Assembly (NCBI GenBank): GCA_027310325.1
Contig: DAIDBB010000402.1
Span: 1-6,932, forward strand
Reading direction: 5' to 3'
From: a bacterium
GTDB lineage: Bacteria > Desulfobacterota > GWC2-55-46
DNA length: 6,932 nt
Part shown: one piece after another, positions 1-5,508 of the stretch
How the letters are laid out: each line of letters opens with the position of its first letter
Position numbering within the stretch: the first letter of the stretch is position 1
The notes under the pieces: model-generated
Told to the model about the DNA's origin: nothing
The model's database searches: none
Seen by the model: only the letters and a program-made list of their open reading frames with translations
Translations under genes and position numbers: made by a program

Positions 1-2510
1 ACCTTTAACCTTACGTCGCGCCCCGTTGTGTCGAGCTCCCTGAAGACGTCTGAGGCAAGCTCCGCCATGTCTATTTCCTCGAACATTATCTCGCGGCGCG
101 AGAGGCGAGCGAGGTCCAGGAGGTCCCGGATAAGTTTGCCCATCTTCTGGGCGTTGCCGCGCACGGTGTCGAGGAACTGTCTGCCCTCGGCGTCGACCTT
201 GTCGTAATAATACTTGAGGAGCATCCCCGAGAAGCCGTCTATAATACGAAGCGGGGCGGAAAGGTCGTGGGCGAGCGAATAGTCGAAGGCCTCGAGCTCC
301 CTGTTTATGGCCTCCAGCCGGGTGACGTTATTTTTAAGCTCCTCATTCAGTTTTCCGGCCTCTTCCTCCGCCCTCTTCCTCTCCTGTACCTCGAATGCAA
401 GGAGCTTGTTCGTCGCGGTAAGCGCGGCGGTCCTTTCCTCGATCATCTCTTCGAGGCTCTCGCGGTACCTGGCGAGCTCGGCCTCAGCGCCCTTCTTTTT
501 TTCCCTCATCTCCATCGATTCGATGGCGAAGGAGATGTCCGCGGCCAGCGAATCGAGGAGCTTTATCCTCTCGGCGTCGAAGAAATGGGGCTCATCCGCG
601 TAGAGGGTAAACGCCCCGATGACTTTTTTCCCCACGCGCATCGAGACCTTGAGCGGGAACGCCGCCGAGGAGCGGTAGCCGCGCCTTTTCGCCTCTTCCC
701 TCCAAGGGGCCATCCTGGGGTCGGTCGCGAAGTCGTCGCATATGCAATGCCTGCCTTCCCTTACGGCCGAACCCGTGGGCCCGCGGCCCGACGGGACGTC
801 CGCGGTCGAGACCTTTAGCCTTTCCAGATACCCCTCGTTCACTCCGAAGTGCGCCACGGGCCTTACCAAGGAAGTAGCGGGGTCGACGAGTCCCACCCAC
901 GCCATCCTGAAAAGCCCTTCTTCAACGGCTATCCGGCAGGCCCTCTCGTAGAGCTCCGGCGGGGCCGAGACGCGGACGATAGCCTCGTTTATCTTGCTAA
1001 GTATGGAATAGAGACCGTTAAGCCTTAATACCCTCTCTTCGGCCCGTCTCCTTTCCTGGACCTCGGTCCGCAGCGCCGTGTTGGACGTAAGGAGCCTCGC
1101 GGTCCTTTCCTGGACTCTTAGCTCGAGCTCGTCCCTTGTCCTTCGGAGCTCCTCTTCGGATTTTTTCCGTTCCGTTATGTTGAAGCCGATGCCGACTATA
1201 TACGGCTTATTGTCGATGGCGACGCTGGAGGCGCTGTAATGGTGCGGGACCTTCCTGCCGTCCTTTGTAAGAAGCGGCACCTCGGACTCGGCGTGCCCCG
1301 TTTTTATGCACTCTTCCACCTTGCGTGCGATGATGTCCTTCTCCTCGGCCGTCTCGAAGAAATCACGCGGGTTCATGGCGGAGATCTCTTCGGATGAATA
1401 GCCCGTGACCGTCTCGAGGTTCCTGTTCCATCTTATGAACTTCCCGGTCCAGTCGAAAAGGTAGAATATGCCGGGGAGGCTTTCTATGAGGCCTTCCGTG
1501 AATTTTTTCTCTTCGAGGAGCTTTTTTTCGGCCTCCTTGCGCCTCGTTATGTCCCTTACGATAGACCACTTCCCGGCGGGCCTGCCGGATTCGTCCCTTA
1601 TGAGCCAGCCCCTGACGGAAACCGGGAATACGGTCCCGTCCTTTCTTATGTATTCCTTTTCGTACTCGCCGGAGTATCCCCGGGCGAGTATCTGTTTTTT
1701 CTCTATTTCGGCTTCCTGCCTGTGCCACTTGCGCGGCGTTAGCTTCTTGAAGTTGAGGCCCTTCGCCTCTTTTTCCGTGTAGCCCAGCATGTCGAGGTAC
1801 GCCCGGTTGCAGTCGAGGATATTGCCTTTGAGGTCGTTTCGGACTATCCCGTCCCGTATCGACTCGTATAGTCCCCGGAACTTCCTCTCCGACTCCTCGA
1901 CGAGCCTCTCGGCGTGCCTGCTCTCGAAGTTTTCAACGACCCTCCAGACGCCTTCGCTCTTTACAAGGGCGGACCTGTGGCTTGAGACGACGTCGATTAT
2001 CTCCGAAGCCCCGCACTTCGCGAGGCTGTAGGTGCAGAGGACGAGAATCCTCTGTCCTTCCACCGCCCCGTTTATTGCGTTCTCATACTCATGGAAGCCA
2101 GACCAGTCCTTTTTTTCGAGCCATGCCGTGTCGCCGGTGACCCTGGCGCCGTCATAGCCCCTGGCGAGCGCCTTTTTAAGCTTGGCGCTCCAGCCGTTAA
2201 GGACCCTCGACATGTTGAAAGAGCCGCCCTTCAGGTACCATTCGGTATGAGGGAATACCTCGAGCTGGCCCTTCTTCAAGTATCGGTCCGCGTCGGGCAC
2301 GGTTTTTTTCAGGGAGTTTACGGCTTCTTCGACCGTAAGGACGGGAGATGTCACCCAGACAGAGAATTCATTTCTCCGCAGGCCGGCCTTTATGAACGGG
2401 ACTACGACTTTAAGGAGGTCTTCCTTTGTCTGGTAGAACTGGCAGAGGTGCGCGCCCCACGGGACGTCGCCAACCGCGCGCAGCCCCGTCTTTCTCAATT
2501 CCTTTTCCAT
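1..2510 (-). CDS. Multi-domain sensor histidine kinase (MEDS-PAS-PAS-GAF-HisKA), 3' end cut by window edge
   Basis: My reading of the minus strand from the ATG at 2510 stays open for 836 codons to the window edge. Residues about 12-185 form a MEDS domain (the DcmR sensory domain), with the motif DVPWGAHLCQFY and cysteines at 159 and 166. Two PAS domains follow (about 205-320 and 325-445), each ending in the usual DITRRKEAE- or ITERKKSEE-type C-cap. A coiled coil (about 454-498), a GAF domain (about 500-665) and a second coiled coil (678-722) come next. The HisKA dimerisation helix contains the motif YSLAHDLSAPLR, so His748 is the likely autophosphorylation site. The HATPase domain is not in the window. 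There are no membrane segments, so this is probably a cytoplasmic sensor. The start is supported by AAGGGGAG just upstream. An in-frame TTG further upstream is possible but less likely. The signal and the partner regulator are unknown. Confidence 0.93.
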   Translation of the reverse strand, partial: MEKELRKTGLRAVGDVPWGAHLCQFYQTKEDLLKVVVPFIKAGLRRNEFSVWVTSPVLTVEEAVNSLKKTVPDADRYLKKGQLEVFPHTEWYLKGGSFNMSRVLNGWSAKLKKALARGYDGARVTGDTAWLEKKDWSGFHEYENAINGAVEGQRILVLCTYSLAKCGASEIIDVVSSHRSALVKSEGVWRVVENFESRHAERLVEESERKFRGLYESIRDGIVRNDLKGNILDCNRAYLDMLGYTEKEAKGLNFKKLTPRKWHRQEAEIEKKQILARGYSGEYEKEYIRKDGTVFPVSVRGWLIRDESGRPAGKWSIVRDITRRKEAEKKLLEEKKFTEGLIESLPGIFYLFDWTGKFIRWNRNLETVTGYSSEEISAMNPRDFFETAEEKDIIARKVEECIKTGHAESEVPLLTKDGRKVPHHYSASSVAIDNKPYIVGIGFNITERKKSEEELRRTRDELELRVQERTARLLTSNTALRTEVQERRRAEERVLRLNGLYSILSKINEAIVRVSAPPELYERACRIAVEEGLFRMAWVGLVDPATSLVRPVAHFGVNEGYLERLKVSTADVPSGRGPTGSAVREGRHCICDDFATDPRMAPWREEAKRRGYRSSAAFPLKVSMRVGKKVIGAFTLYADEPHFFDAERIKLLDSLAADISFAIESMEMREKKKGAEAELARYRESLEEMIEERTAALTATNKLLAFEVQERKRAEEEAGKLNEELKNNVTRLEAINRELEAFDYSLAHDLSAPLRIIDGFSGMLLKYYYDKVDAEGRQFLDTVRGNAQKMGKLIRDLLDLARLSRREIMFEEIDMAELASDVFRELDTTGRDVRLK

Positions 2511-2512
2511 GG

Positions 2513-2520
2513 CTCCCCTT
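2513..2520 (-). promoter_or_regulatory. Shine-Dalgarno site of the histidine kinase
   Basis: AAGGGGAG lies immediately upstream of the ATG at 2510, with the GGGG run four bases away from it. This supports that start over the upstream in-frame TTG. Confidence 0.7.
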
Positions 2521-2527
2521 CTTTCGA

Positions 2528-2558
2528 TTGCAAATTTGTCCGCGGAAAATTTTTGCAA
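2528..2558. promoter_or_regulatory. Dyad symmetry in the leader of the histidine kinase gene
   Basis: The outer arms TTGCAAA and TTTGCAA are perfect 7-base inverted repeats. They enclose the palindrome CCGCGG, which sits half a base off the dyad centre, within a 31-base AT-rich element. It lies between the predicted promoter and the Shine-Dalgarno site, so it could be a protein-binding operator or an mRNA hairpin near the ribosome binding site. The symmetry is directly visible; its function is inferred. Confidence 0.45.
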
Positions 2559-2607
2559 GGAATTACCGGGTGAATCTTTTCAGAGGGTAAATTTAGGGGT
2601 ATGACTA

Positions 2608-2637
2608 ATTGTAATATTTATCCGGGGCCTCTTTCAA
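2608..2637 (-). promoter_or_regulatory. Predicted sigma-70 promoter of the histidine kinase gene
   Basis: On the minus strand, TTGAAA (2637-2632) and TACAAT (2613-2608) are separated by 18 bases. Transcription would begin near 2601 and give a leader of about 90 nt that contains the dyad and a Shine-Dalgarno site. I see no convincing terminator between the algH-like stop codon and this promoter, so readthrough from upstream is also possible. Confidence 0.55.
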
Positions 2638-2670
2638 TCGTTTTCTATATGCTATGGGCTTTTCAGTGGG

Positions 2671-3255
2671 CTACCGGGGTCGAAGGGCTTTCCGGAAAAA
2701 TATCACCTCTATGTCTGCATCCATCACCCGCCACACGCCCATAGACACCTCCCGGTCGAGCTGAAGCGGGGCCCACCCGGCGAAGCCGGCGAATACCCTG
2801 AACTCGGCCCCCGCGTCGCCTGCGCCTTTAAGGACGTCTTCGCTCGTGCTCACGTAGACGTCCTTCAATACCCGGCCCGCTCCTTTTACCTCTTTTTCCG
2901 ACCTGAGAAGGATGAAGACCTCATCCGTCCCGACGGGGCCTCCGAGGAACAGCGCGCCGTCCCGTTTTTTGAAACCCGCGTAGTCGAACGCCTGCGATAG
3001 CTTCACGGGGGTCGGCCTGTTTATGATAAGGCCGGCCGCGCCCCGCATGCCGTAGTCGACGAGAAGGATTATCGTCCCCGAAAACCTCGGGTCGGTCATC
3101 GAGGGCGAGGCGACGAGGAATTTGCCTTTCGATAGGCGCGCGTCAGGGGTCTGGATATGGGGGTGCGAGGGAGGGAGCGGCATGTAGTCCGCCCATGACG
3201 GGGCGGCAGTGAATAAAAGGAGCGTAATGACGGCGAGCAGGGCCCTTAACATCAT
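2671..3255 (-). CDS. AlgH/YqgE-family (UPF0301) protein with a Sec signal peptide
   Basis: This is a 194-residue protein. Residues 1 to about 22 are a signal peptide: a short basic start, the hydrophobic run LLAVITLLLF, and a likely cleavage site after SWA. The mature part matches the AlgH/YqgE family (DUF179): GKFLVASPSMTDPRFSGTI near its start, then GAAGLIINRP, LGGPVGTDEV, and FAGFAGWAPLQLDREV near the end. The molecular role of the family is unsettled, and most members are cytoplasmic, so the signal peptide is unusual. The reading frame is open upstream to an ATG at 3384, but that stretch overlaps the YSC84 gene and has no family similarity. I chose the first of two adjacent ATGs at the signal peptide. 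No Shine-Dalgarno sequence is visible, and a -10-like hexamer ends nine bases before the start. Confidence 0.9.
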   Translation of the reverse strand: MMLRALLAVITLLLFTAAPSWADYMPLPPSHPHIQTPDARLSKGKFLVASPSMTDPRFSGTIILLVDYGMRGAAGLIINRPTPVKLSQAFDYAGFKKRDGALFLGGPVGTDEVFILLRSEKEVKGAGRVLKDVYVSTSEDVLKGAGDAGAEFRVFAGFAGWAPLQLDREVSMGVWRVMDADIEVIFFRKALRPR

Positions 3256-3264
3256 AACATGGGT

Positions 3265-3273
3265 ATTATAGCA
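3265..3273 (-). promoter_or_regulatory. Extended -10 promoter element of the algH-like gene
   Basis: The minus strand reads TGCTATAAT, a consensus -10 hexamer with the TGn extension, nine bases before the ATG at 3255. No good -35 hexamer is present at 16-18 bases. Initiation 6-8 bases downstream would fall within about three bases of the ATG and give a leaderless or nearly leaderless mRNA. Confidence 0.55.
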
Positions 3274-3301
3274 TTTCAGCCCGGCGGAGCGCCTTATAAA
3301 G

Positions 3302-3985
3302 TCATCTCCTCGATTCCTTCGCAAGCTCTGCCTTGAACCCCTGGGCGGAAGGAGGGGCCTTTGCTGCCCCGGAGAATATCTCATCGGGCGTGATGGACTG
3401 TCCGTAAAAAGACGCGTTCGCCTTATTGTCTATCTCAATGGACGACCCGGCTATGGCGACCCCGGCAAAGAGGCCGCGGCTGCGCGAGTATGAATATATC
3501 TCGGCCTTGAGCTGGATGTCGGTAGCGGCCTCGGCCTGGCGTCCCACGGGCCCGGCGGCAACCGACGCGTCGGCCCCGAGCGTGACCTTCCCCTTAGTTA
3601 CGCCCTCTATCCCCCTTCTGGTCTTGAAGACGAGTATTATGTCGGTCGACTCGGCCCCTATCTGGTAGCCAACGGACCCTCCGGCGATGGTCACAAACGT
3701 TGGGTCGCTCCAATCGCCGTTTTTGCGCACTGCAAGGAGACCCTTGCCATACCTGCCGCCAGCTATGAAGCCGAACTTTATCACATTAGGCAGCACCGCA
3801 ACGCCGTACGCGCCCTCGAGGAGCGCGGGCGGTATGGCCTTCTCCGGCATCGCCGAGACCTCTTTGAGGACGAGGGTAGCCTCCTCGGCCTTTTTTACCT
3901 CTTCGCTTTCCGCGGCCCCTGCCTCATGGGCGAAAAGCCCCAGGAGCAGAGCGCATACGCATATGAAAATATTTATCTTCACCAT
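3302..3985 (-). CDS. Secreted YSC84/SYLF-domain (DUF500) protein
   Basis: This 227-residue protein has an N-terminal signal peptide: MVKIN, a hydrophobic segment of about 15 residues, and a likely cleavage around AGA/AES. A short charged helix is followed by a full YSC84 (SYLF) domain. Family motifs are AYGVAVLPNVIKFGFIAGGR, GDWSDPTFVTIAGGSVGYQIG, TDIILVFKTRRGI, LGADASVAAGPVGR and YSYSRSRGLFAGVAIAGSSI. Eukaryotic SYLF domains bind phosphoinositides; bacterial secreted forms are mostly uncharacterised, so a periplasmic lipid-associated role is an inference. The start at 3985 is favoured by GAGGA five bases upstream and by the signal peptide directly after it. The frame continues upstream without a stop into an alcohol dehydrogenase remnant beginning at 4186, so a 294-residue form is formally possible. 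The algH-like gene begins 46 bases downstream. Confidence 0.9.
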   Translation of the reverse strand: MVKINIFICVCALLLGLFAHEAGAAESEEVKKAEEATLVLKEVSAMPEKAIPPALLEGAYGVAVLPNVIKFGFIAGGRYGKGLLAVRKNGDWSDPTFVTIAGGSVGYQIGAESTDIILVFKTRRGIEGVTKGKVTLGADASVAAGPVGRQAEAATDIQLKAEIYSYSRSRGLFAGVAIAGSSIEIDNKANASFYGQSITPDEIFSGAAKAPPSAQGFKAELAKESRR

Positions 3986-3990
3986 TATCT

Positions 3991-3995
3991 TCCTC
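3991..3995 (-). promoter_or_regulatory. Shine-Dalgarno site deciding the YSC84 start
   Basis: GAGGA lies five bases before the ATG at 3985. It supports independent translation starting at the signal peptide rather than only from the upstream ATG at 4186. Confidence 0.7.
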
Positions 3996-4015
3996 GTAAC
4001 CTGTTCCCGCCTCAT

Positions 4016-4186
4016 CTTTTCCTTGAGATAGCCGGTAAGCCTGCCGAGATAGCCGTTCTTCCTTATCGCCCCTTTCGCGATAAGCGCCTTTTTACCTGGG
4101 ATGTGGCGGGTCGTAGCGAGGTCTTTTAGCCTTCCGGCTCCGAAGATTATGCGCGTTGGCAGATAGAAGCAGAAGTCGAGGTTCAT
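4016..4186 (-). pseudogene. N-terminal remnant of an iron-containing alcohol dehydrogenase
   Basis: The 57 codons from the ATG at 4186 look like the N-terminus of a group III iron-containing alcohol dehydrogenase. The order FCFYLPTRIIFGAGRLKDLA, then PGKKALI, then RKNGYLGRLTGYLKE matches the start of the Rossmann-type domain. A few residues appear to be missing in the glycine-rich loop between KKALI and RKNGYL. Homology stops after LKEK. The rest of the roughly 380-residue enzyme, including all iron ligands and the C-terminal domain, is absent. The promoter and a Shine-Dalgarno site (GGGAG, 4192-4196, five bases before the ATG) are intact. The frame runs on into the YSC84 gene with no stop, so the segment could still be translated as a leader. 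The family assignment is from motif recall and has not been checked by a search. Confidence 0.75.
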
Positions 4187-4219
4187 GGATGCTCCCGGTT
4201 GCTTTTTTACCTTAATCTT

Positions 4220-4248
4220 AATATAGAAGAGCCAATCCGGCCTGTCAA
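4220..4248 (-). promoter_or_regulatory. Near-consensus sigma-70 promoter for the remnant and YSC84 gene
   Basis: On the minus strand there is a perfect -35 TTGACA (4248-4243), a 17-base spacer and the -10 TATATT (4225-4220). Transcription should start near 4213, about 27 bases before the ATG at 4186. This is the strongest promoter in the window. It probably drives the YSC84 gene and may read into the algH-like gene. Confidence 0.75.
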
Positions 4249-4298
4249 GGAAACGGGCGGGCTCCCATTCAATCGTAGTGGCGCGAAACCGAATTTTC

Positions 4299-4307
4299 TG
4301 CTATATT
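4299..4307 (+). promoter_or_regulatory. rlpA: Extended -10 promoter element of rlpA
   Basis: TGCTATATT ends six bases before the ATG at 4314. No clear -35 hexamer is seen at the expected spacing. Initiation 6-7 bases downstream of the hexamer would fall on or next to the A of the ATG, which predicts a leaderless mRNA. This fits the lack of a Shine-Dalgarno sequence. Confidence 0.5.
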
Positions 4308-4313
4308 CCTTCC

Positions 4314-4985
4314 ATGAGTCTAAAGCCGGTCCGGTCCATCCTTGAGAGACTCTTCCTCGCAGTCCTTCTTCTGACCCTTTCAGCATGCGCAGCCGGACAT
4401 ATCCAGCCAGCCGAACCCGGGTGGACCGAAAGGGGGGTAGCTTCGTGGTACGGGAGCGACTTTAACGGCAAGCCCACGGCAAGCGGCGAAACCTATAACA
4501 TGTACGCCTATACCGCGGCGCACAAGGACCTGCCCCTTGGCTCGGTCGTGAAGGTCACGAACCTCGAGAACGGCAGGCACACCAGGGTCGTCATAAACGA
4601 CAGGGGGCCGTTCGTCGCGGGACGCATAATAGACCTGTCGTATTCTGCCGCTAAACAGATCGGTATAACCGCATCCGGCACGGCCATCGTAAGGATAGAG
4701 CTCCTCGGCAGGGAGTCAAGATACGTCCGCGAGGTCAGCATCCAGGACTCAGGGACGGGTGAGTATACGGTACAGCTAGGGGCCTTTGTAGAAAGGGATA
4801 ACGCCGAAAGGCTAAAGACAGTCCTCGGTTGGAAGCACACGGGCGCGTACATAATGAAGGCCGAGGTCTCTGGAAAGACCTTCTTCAGGGTGAGGATAGG
4901 AAGGAGCAGGACAAAGGACGACGCGATGGGGCTTGCGCGACTTCTCGCCGACGAGGGCTACCCCGTCATGGTTTTGAGGGAGTGA
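4314..4985 (+). CDS. rlpA: RlpA septal lytic transglycosylase lipoprotein (DPBB plus SPOR)
   Basis: This 223-residue lipoprotein has a signal peptide ending in the lipobox LSAC, with the lipidated cysteine at 25. A double-psi beta-barrel domain (about 41-132) contains GVASWYG, PTASGE, AAHKDLPLG and VINDRGPF. Glu59, His70 and Asp96 have the same spacing (11 and 26 residues) as the catalytic Glu, His and Asp that I recall for Pseudomonas RlpA. A C-terminal SPOR domain (about 149-223, beginning EYTVQLGAF) would bind denuded septal glycan strands. RlpA cleaves peptidoglycan lacking stem peptides during daughter-cell separation. An in-frame GTG at 4278 adds 12 residues, but the ATG gives a better signal peptide and sits just after the -10 element. 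The gene diverges from the YSC84 transcription unit. Confidence 0.95.
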   Translation: MSLKPVRSILERLFLAVLLLTLSACAAGHIQPAEPGWTERGVASWYGSDFNGKPTASGETYNMYAYTAAHKDLPLGSVVKVTNLENGRHTRVVINDRGPFVAGRIIDLSYSAAKQIGITASGTAIVRIELLGRESRYVREVSIQDSGTGEYTVQLGAFVERDNAERLKTVLGWKHTGAYIMKAEVSGKTFFRVRIGRSRTKDDAMGLARLLADEGYPVMVLRE

Positions 4986-5003
4986 CAGCGTGGAAACCAC
5001 TTT

Positions 5004-5018
5004 GGGACGGCAGGTCCC
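5004..5018. promoter_or_regulatory. Inverted repeat over the -35 region of the fdsG promoter
   Basis: GGGAC and GTCCC form a perfect five-base inverted repeat around a five-base centre. It covers the place where a -35 hexamer would sit relative to the -10-like TACAAT at 5031. It may be an operator for an activator or repressor of the formate dehydrogenase genes. Arms this short can also occur by chance in GC-rich DNA. Confidence 0.35.
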
Positions 5019-5030
5019 GGCAGCCTGGGG

Positions 5031-5036
5031 TACAAT
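5031..5036 (+). promoter_or_regulatory. -10-like element of the fds operon
   Basis: TACAAT ends six bases before the ATG at 5043, and no Shine-Dalgarno sequence precedes that ATG. This matches the arrangement at rlpA and suggests a leaderless fdsGB transcript. No TTGACA-like -35 is present at 16-18 bases, so an activator may be needed. Confidence 0.45.
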
Positions 5037-5042
5037 ATAACT

Positions 5043-5507
5043 ATGGGAAAATCCGATAAAAAAAGTCTGAAGGCCGCCCAGGGGTCTGCTCCCGGGGGCG
5101 CCGGCGCGCTTCTATCGATCCTCCACGATATCATGGCGGAGTCGGGGTGCATACCGAAGGAGAGGATACCGGAGATAGCCGGCAAGCTTAACCTGTCGCA
5201 GGCTGAGGTCTACGGCGCGATAAGCTTTTACAGGGACTTCCGCATGACCCCGCCTGCAAGGCACGTCATACGCGTCTGCCAGGCCGAGAGCTGCATGTCG
5301 AGGGGGGCCAAGGAACTGAATAGTTATCTGGAAACGAGGCTCGGGATAAAGCAGGGTTCAGCCACACCGGACAACAGGTTCTCCGTAGAGCCCGTCTACT
5401 GCTTCGGCAACTGCGCCGCGTCGCCGTCGGTAATGATAGACGGTAAGCTCTACGGAAGGGTGGACGCGGAAACGCTTAAAGAGATACTCGATGCCATCAA
5501 GGATTAA
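5043..5507 (+). CDS. fdsG: NAD-dependent formate dehydrogenase gamma subunit (NuoE-like 2Fe-2S protein)
   Basis: This 154-residue protein belongs to the NuoE/24-kDa family. A helical N-terminal region contains ILHDIMAESGCIP, the helix ERIPEIAGKLNLS and VYGAISFYRDF. The thioredoxin-like [2Fe-2S] domain has ligands Cys79 and Cys84 (CQAESC) and Cys120 and Cys124 (CFGNC). Its length is typical of FdsG. In soluble formate dehydrogenases this subunit sits beside the diaphorase subunit in the NADH-forming module. The next gene starts two bases after its stop codon and is clearly FdsB-like, which favours formate dehydrogenase over complex I or a bidirectional hydrogenase (NuoE, HoxE). No Shine-Dalgarno sequence is visible before the ATG. 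Confidence 0.92.
   Translation: MGKSDKKSLKAAQGSAPGGAGALLSILHDIMAESGCIPKERIPEIAGKLNLSQAEVYGAISFYRDFRMTPPARHVIRVCQAESCMSRGAKELNSYLETRLGIKQGSATPDNRFSVEPVYCFGNCAASPSVMIDGKLYGRVDAETLKEILDAIKD
5499..5503 (+). promoter_or_regulatory. Shine-Dalgarno site of fdsB
   Basis: AAGGA lies within the last codons of fdsG, five bases before the fdsB ATG at 5509. This shows that the organism does use Shine-Dalgarno initiation for operon-internal genes. Confidence 0.7.
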
Positions 5508-5508
5508 A

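Noticed and set aside
267..818. Long plus-strand open frames inside the kinase region, including 267-818, 307-603, 1468-1782 and 2091-2573
   Set aside because: They lie antisense to a continuous, domain-rich minus-strand kinase reading, show no recognisable domains, and are expected by-products of GC-rich coding.
3281..3297. GGCG-CTC-CGCC hairpin between the YSC84 and algH-like genes as a terminator
   Set aside because: The stem is short and there is no T tract on the minus strand. Readthrough seems likely.
3256..3384. N-terminal extension of the AlgH-like protein from the ATG at 3384
   Set aside because: The extra 43 residues overlap the YSC84 coding region, are arginine-rich with no family similarity, and would bury a clear signal peptide.
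4211..4222. Tandem CTTAAT repeat near the predicted transcription start of the YSC84 unit
   Set aside because: Two copies of a six-base AT-rich word overlapping a -10 region are plausible by chance and suggest no specific function.
4278..4313. GTG start for rlpA at 4278
   Set aside because: No ribosome binding site precedes it, and it puts 12 extra residues ahead of a normal lipoprotein signal peptide. The promoter -10 element lies between the GTG and the ATG.
4508..4852. Minus-strand open frames overlapping rlpA and the fds genes (4508-4852, 5513-5797, 6205-6480, 6593-6910)
   Set aside because: They are antisense shadows of confidently identified genes and contain no recognisable motifs.
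4989..4999. Small hairpin GTGG-AAA-CCAC after rlpA as a terminator
   Set aside because: It has only four base pairs and is followed by just three T residues, so it is too weak to call.
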